A DNA stretch of 64,000 nt from the NCBI GenBank assembly GCA_013036105.1, contig JAAXCX010000011.1:40928-104927 (forward strand), given 5' to 3'. Shown here in pieces: positions 57,524 through 64,000 of the stretch (its first letter is position 1; the number at the start of each line of letters is the position of its first letter). The DNA is from Vulcanimicrobiota bacterium (GTDB lineage Bacteria; Vulcanimicrobiota; Vulcanimicrobiia; Vulcanimicrobiales; Vulcanimicrobiaceae). The position numbers and the translations under genes are program-made. A model generated the notes under the pieces. That model ran no database searches. It was not told the DNA's origin and saw nothing but the letters and a program-made list of their open reading frames with translations.

Positions 57524-59104
57524 TTACTTTGGATGCAGGTATTCAAATGCGATGTGCGTGTCCGGGCTCGGCACGAATCCGGCGATCGACGATTTCACGA
57601 TGACGGGGACCGTCGTATGAACTATCGGCAAAGCCGGCACCTGATCGTGAATCATGTCGTTGGCCTGGCGGTAGACGACGGCGCGTCCGGCATCGTCAAG
57701 CGTCGTTTGCCCCCTGACGATGAGGCGGTGGAACGCTTCGTCTTCCCAAAAGGAGTAGTTCTGGCCATTGGGTTTTGCAAGCGCGCTGTCTTTGTCGAGG
57801 AGCGGATAGAAGAAATTGTCCGGATCGCCGTTGTCGCCGCTCCATCCGATCAGGCACATCTGGTGTTCGCCGTTGCGGACTTTTTCAAGAAAGACGCCAA
57901 ACTCGTACGGCTCGAGCGTGACCCCGATGCCGACCTTTTGCAGATCGGCTTGGATCGCTTCGGCAATTCGCTGCGGCTCGGGCATGTATGGCCGCGGCGT
58001 CGTCGGATAGTAGAGGTCGGTAGTGAAGCCGCCGGAAAGTCCGGCCTGCGCCAGCAGCTGCTTGGCTTTTGACGGATCGTAAGGATAGGACTGCAGCGAC
58101 TTGTCCTCACCCAGCATCCCGGGAGGCGTCCAGTTCGTCGCGACGACTGCGCCCGTCGCGTAAAACGCTTTGACGATCGCGCGCACGTCGATCGCATAGG
58201 CGACCGCCTGTCGAACGGCCAGGGTGCCAAAGGGCGTTTTCTGAACGTTGAGCGCGAGATACGAATTATTGTTCGACGGCTGCTCGTAAACGGTCACGCC
58301 GGACTGCTTTGCCAGTTGCGCGGCGTCGTCGGGCCGCGGGTCGGTCAGAAAATCGATCCCGCCGCGCTGCATCTCGAGCACGCTCGTGGCTTGATCGGGA
58401 ATGTCGCGCACGATGACGGTCGCATAGGCCGGCTTCGTGCCTTGCCAGGCCGGGTTTGCGATCAGCGTGATATGGTCGTCCTTCACCCACTCCTTGAGCA
58501 TGTACGGCCCGTAGCCGACCGGGTGGGTTCCGAATCCGGCGAGATCCTTCCGAACGGCGGCGGGAGAGGCGATCGCAAACGACGGCATCGCGAGGTCGCG
58601 TAAGAACGGACCGAGCGGACGCGAGAGCGTGAACGTTACGGTCTGCGGATTGGGCGCTTCCACGCCGGTAATCAATCCCGGAAAACCTCCGAACATATCC
58701 GCATAGTATCCGTACGGATAGTTCTGATGGTACGGATTCTTCGTCAGGCGCCAGCGATCGAAATTGAACTTGACGGCGGCCGCATCGATCGGCGTGCCGT
58801 CGGAAAACTTCAAACCCTTCTTCAATTGAAACGTCCAGCGCAAACCGTCCGCGCTCATTTTCCAGCTCTGCGCGATGGACGGCCGAACGTCGAACGTTCC
58901 GAGCTTGAACTCGACCAGCCCTTTCATCATTTCCTGGGTGAGATTGAGCGACATCCCGTCGGTGGCTTGAGCCGGATCGAGAATGACAGCGTCCTTGACG
59001 CGCGCGATCACCAGTGGCGCGCCGGCTCCTCCGGCGGCGTTCTGGTTCCCGGCGCACGACGCCAGCATCAGCGCCAGCGCGGCGCACGCAGTCAATCTTT
59101 TCAT
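57524..59104 (-). CDS. ABC transporter substrate-binding lipoprotein (family 5, oligopeptide type)
   Basis: A 526-residue lipoprotein with lipobox LALMLASCAGN. The SBP family-5 fold is shown by DPAQATDGMSLNLTQEMMKGLVE, SWKMSADGLRWTFQLKKGLKFSDGTPI, KTPFGTLAVRQAVAYAID and GWSGDNGDPDNFF. It should capture peptides, nickel or glycosides outside the membrane. Permease and ATPase genes are not adjacent. An upstream extension of ~117 residues is out of family and rejected. Confidence 0.92.
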   Translation of the reverse strand: MKRLTACAALALMLASCAGNQNAAGGAGAPLVIARVKDAVILDPAQATDGMSLNLTQEMMKGLVEFKLGTFDVRPSIAQSWKMSADGLRWTFQLKKGLKFSDGTPIDAAAVKFNFDRWRLTKNPYHQNYPYGYYADMFGGFPGLITGVEAPNPQTVTFTLSRPLGPFLRDLAMPSFAIASPAAVRKDLAGFGTHPVGYGPYMLKEWVKDDHITLIANPAWQGTKPAYATVIVRDIPDQATSVLEMQRGGIDFLTDPRPDDAAQLAKQSGVTVYEQPSNNNSYLALNVQKTPFGTLAVRQAVAYAIDVRAIVKAFYATGAVVATNWTPPGMLGEDKSLQSYPYDPSKAKQLLAQAGLSGGFTTDLYYPTTPRPYMPEPQRIAEAIQADLQKVGIGVTLEPYEFGVFLEKVRNGEHQMCLIGWSGDNGDPDNFFYPLLDKDSALAKPNGQNYSFWEDEAFHRLIVRGQTTLDDAGRAVVYRQANDMIHDQVPALPIVHTTVPVIVKSSIAGFVPSPDTHIAFEYLHPK

Positions 59105-59108
59105 ACGC

Positions 59109-60614
59109 TTACCTCGATTTGATGTAGAACGTCCAGCTCTTCGTAGACGTATTCCCAGCTTCGTCCGAAACCCGCACGATGACGCGTACCGGGCCGCTGC
59201 GGTAATCGACCTGCGGCATGTAATCGATGAAGCGGTCGCTGCGCGTCGCCGACGAGGTGACGTCGTGGCCGTTGACCTCGATCTTTGCGCTCGAAGCGTT
59301 GACCGGAACGACGCCGCTTGCGAAGGTGGCGTAAATGCTGGGGCGGCTGTTGTTGACCGTGACGCCGTTTCCGGGCGCGAAATCGTTGATGCCCGGCGGT
59401 TCGGTCGAAATCGAAACGAGCGCAGACGATTCCCAAGTCGTGGGCGCTCCGCCATGAACGCTCAAATGGCCAAATACCGGAACGTTGGCAAAATTCACGC
59501 CCGCGCCGACTCTATAACTGCCCGAATAAACGCCGGGAGCAGTTTCGCGCAGCGGCAAGTTTGTGACGTAAGGCCCCAAATCGTAGCTCGCGACGCCGCC
59601 CGGCGTAGCGTGCATAACGATGGAGAGCGTGTCGTTTTTTCGCAGCGGACGCTCCGGCGAAACGCCAATTGCTGCGATCGCCACCGGGCCGGCCGTCGGT
59701 GAGACCGCACCCTTGCGTGTAGCAATGATTTGCCGCGGTTCCGATGTGTCGATATTGTAGCGCACGCTCACCGCATCGCCGACTTGCAGGCGATCGATGG
59801 TGACGGCATCGCCGTTGAGCGTGATCGCGGTGGCCCGGCTCGGGCTGATGACGCGCCCGTCGCCCAGCACGATAACGCCGGAAGCGGCCGCGGCGATCGT
59901 GCCGGTATGCGAACCGTAGGCATCGACGACGTGTTTGACGCGCCCCCCTCGCTCGAGCATGACTTCAGCCCAGTCGCCGGCGTGAATGTCGCTTAATTCG
60001 CCCGAATTGGACGTTCCGGTGTTGACGTCTTGAACGACGACCTGTGCGGCGGGGTCGATGGGAAGAGTACGGATCGAAGCATTGTAGGTCAGCGTGATCG
60101 TAGCGGGAGAGGAATCCAGGTCGACTGCAGTGACCGTTCCGCGCGTTTTCGTTCCCGCCCCGGTCGTCCCGGGCGCGCTGCGGCCGATCAAACTCGATAC
60201 GATCTCGACACTGTTGGTTTGGCGGTCGAAATTCGCTTGCGCGTCGAGCGCCGCCGTAAAGAATCGAAGCGGCGCATAGAGCGTGTTACCGATTTCGACG
60301 GGTGCGGCATCCAAGTAGACGGGGTCGCCGTCGACCGAAGCGCGCGTGCTTCCAATTGTGAGCGTGATCTGCTTCGCGCCGACGTACGTCGTCACGTTCC
60401 GGCCCACCCGTTGGAATTGGAGGCCGAGCGCTTCGATAATCCGGCGTACCGGAACGAGCAGATGATCGCGGTAGAATTGCGGTCCCGGATTGACTGAAAG
60501 GTGCATCCCGTTGAGGATCACCGCGATGGGCCGGATCGTTTTGCCCGGACGGTTGTGCCCGTGGACGGCAGCCGTGAGCATCACGGCAACAAGCACGCAG
60601 GCCAGCTTCTTCAC
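59109..60614 (-). CDS. Secreted protein with copper amine oxidase-N domain and Ig-like domains
   Basis: A 501-residue protein with a signal peptide (KLACVLVAVMLTAAVHG). Residues ~30-145 are a copper-amine-oxidase-N-like module (LNGMHLSVNPGPQFYRDHLLVPVRRIIEALGL; YAPLRFFTAALDA). Beta domains follow (GTVTAVDLDSSPATITL; EPPGINDFAPGNGVTV, then a big-Ig-like end VRVSDEAGNTSTKSWTFYI). No oxidase active site. It is a wall- or surface-type protein. It is 4 nt upstream of the oligopeptide-binding gene and overlaps the glycosyltransferase by 4 nt. Confidence 0.75.
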   Translation of the reverse strand: MKKLACVLVAVMLTAAVHGHNRPGKTIRPIAVILNGMHLSVNPGPQFYRDHLLVPVRRIIEALGLQFQRVGRNVTTYVGAKQITLTIGSTRASVDGDPVYLDAAPVEIGNTLYAPLRFFTAALDAQANFDRQTNSVEIVSSLIGRSAPGTTGAGTKTRGTVTAVDLDSSPATITLTYNASIRTLPIDPAAQVVVQDVNTGTSNSGELSDIHAGDWAEVMLERGGRVKHVVDAYGSHTGTIAAAASGVIVLGDGRVISPSRATAITLNGDAVTIDRLQVGDAVSVRYNIDTSEPRQIIATRKGAVSPTAGPVAIAAIGVSPERPLRKNDTLSIVMHATPGGVASYDLGPYVTNLPLRETAPGVYSGSYRVGAGVNFANVPVFGHLSVHGGAPTTWESSALVSISTEPPGINDFAPGNGVTVNNSRPSIYATFASGVVPVNASSAKIEVNGHDVTSSATRSDRFIDYMPQVDYRSGPVRVIVRVSDEAGNTSTKSWTFYIKSR

Positions 60615-61623
60615 CGGGTCGATCCCTCCACTATTTCTCTATAGACGTTCGCAGTTTCACGCGCGCAGCGATCCCATGTAAATTCCGCCGCACGAGCCCG
60701 CCCTTCATTAACGAGTTTCATGCGCAGCCCCTGGTCGGCGAGCACCCGCTGCATCGCGCGCGACGCTCCGGCCGCATCGCGCGCGGGAAACGTCAGAGCC
60801 GCGCCTCGCAACACGGATGGGAGCGCATCGGCGCATGCTATCACAGGAGAGCCGGCCGCCATCGCCTCAAGCATCGGCAGCCCGAAACCTTCACGCAGCG
60901 CCGGATGCACCAGCGCAACGGCACCGGCGTAGTATCCGGCCAGCTCGTTTGCCGGAACGTCTCCGAGCACGATCACTTTGCGGTTCTGCATGGCAAATTG
61001 GGACGCGCCGATGTCGTCCGCTCCCGTCATTAGCAGATCCACCGCATCGCTTTCAGGCAGCGCCTTCCATGCATCGAGCAGCGTGGCGAGATCCTTATGC
61101 TCGCGATGATTGCCGGAGTAGAAAAAATAAGGACGCGCGCCGCGGTGCGGAACAGCGGGCTGCAGATAGACCTCCTTTACGCCGAGTGGAACGACCCGCA
61201 CGCGTTCGGGCGCTATTCCCAGGAAACGCCGGAGGTCGGCTACCGTGCGCGCATCATCGGTAATTACGCGGGCGGCTCGCCCGGCGACGTGACGCACGAC
61301 GCTGCGGTAGTACGGTCCGACTTTACGTTTGAAGTTTTCCGGAAAAAGCAGATGGATCAGATCGTGGATCGTTACGACGTACGGACGCGGCATCAGCAGC
61401 GGCGTGTACTGCGACAAGTAATGAGTCAACGCCGGCTTGGCCGCGCGAATCGCCAAAGGCAGCCGCACGAGCTCGGCCCATCCGAAATTTCCGCCGCCGG
61501 CAAAGGTCGAGAACTCCAAGTCCGGCGCCGCCGCCGGCAGCCGTGCGGTAAGCTCACGCACGTAGGTTTGCATGCCGGCAGAAAGCTGCCGCGTGACGCG
61601 CGCGTCGAGCGCTATGCGCGCTC

Positions 61624-61627
<4 letters not shown>
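60611..61627 (-). CDS. GT4-family glycosyltransferase
   Basis: A 338-residue GT-B enzyme: RARIALDARVTRQLSAGMQTYVREL, VVTIHDLIHLLFP, YFFYSGNHREHKDLATLL and the EX7E motif ALREGFGLPMLEAMAAGSPVIA. It uses an activated sugar and a retaining mechanism. GTG at 61627 overlaps the GT2 stop as GTGA. With the neighbouring GT2 it probably builds an envelope glycan. Confidence 0.9.

Positions 61628-64000
<2,373 letters not shown>

Noticed and set aside
59105..59455. Long N-terminal extension of the oligopeptide-binding lipoprotein
   Set aside because: It precedes a perfect lipoprotein signal and overlaps the next gene in another frame.

Overview
The window is GC-rich, densely coded bacterial chromosome with no phage genes, transposases or CRISPR arrays. 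Its core operons look Gram-positive-like: rpsU-yqeY-nfeD-floA-phoH-ybeY-dgkA-cdd-recO, rapZ/yvcK, and DUF177-rpmF-fab genes joined to ffh-rpsP-khpA-rimM. Around them lie copper-amine-oxidase-N-like secreted proteins, a BTAD/SARP regulator, DUF5995 and many lipoproteins. This mix fits an uncultured Terrabacteria-type lineage. Eremiobacterota/Vulcanimicrobiota (WPS-2) is my best guess, but it is inferred from gene content and not proven.

Layout. 1-5.8 kb: truncated beta-propeller protein, divergent HxlR/DoxX pair with a palindromic operator, hydrolase, YihY-type membrane protein, secreted protein. 5.8-11.9 kb (minus): a run of ten genes joining fatty-acid synthesis (fabH, fabD, fabG, acpP) to ribosome and SRP functions (rpmF, ffh, rpsP, khpA, rimM). 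12-13.3 kb: lytic transglycosylase with two small related proteins. 13.3-16.3 kb: tRNA-Ile, two tRNA-Ala and unknown proteins. 16.5-21 kb: SARP-type regulator, PDZ-7TM-GAF sensor and a cupin-like lipoprotein with a candidate SARP box. 21.0-21.5 kb: RNase P RNA carrying an insertion. 21.5-27.1 kb: DUF1858, DUF2203, a lone RapZ C-domain, YvcK, then cystathionine beta-synthase and a cystathionine gamma-synthase/lyase (transsulfuration).

27.1-38.1 kb: esterase, a permease-glycosidase fusion that runs into tRNA-Leu, aroA, FmdB, SRPBCC and an M20 hydrolase. 38.2-45.4 kb: minus-strand tRNAs (Ser, Arg, Met, Arg, Ser) with tadA and an HNH protein. They flank a plus-strand block made of an aspartyl protease and two large paralogous secreted proteins, one of which carries an in-frame TGA. 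45.4-56.7 kb (minus): a long housekeeping run from rpsU down to a diacylglycerol glycosyltransferase and DoxX. 57-64 kb (minus): HIT protein, oligopeptide-binding lipoprotein, copper-amine-oxidase-N protein, two glycosyltransferases and pyrG, which is cut by the window end.

The most notable signal is a ~98-nt three-hairpin element present three times, always in sense orientation and always in or against a structured RNA gene: once inside rnpB and twice immediately 5' of tRNA-Ser genes, where its last hairpin reaches 3-4 nt into the mature tRNA. Stem sequences differ between copies while the hairpin geometry is kept.
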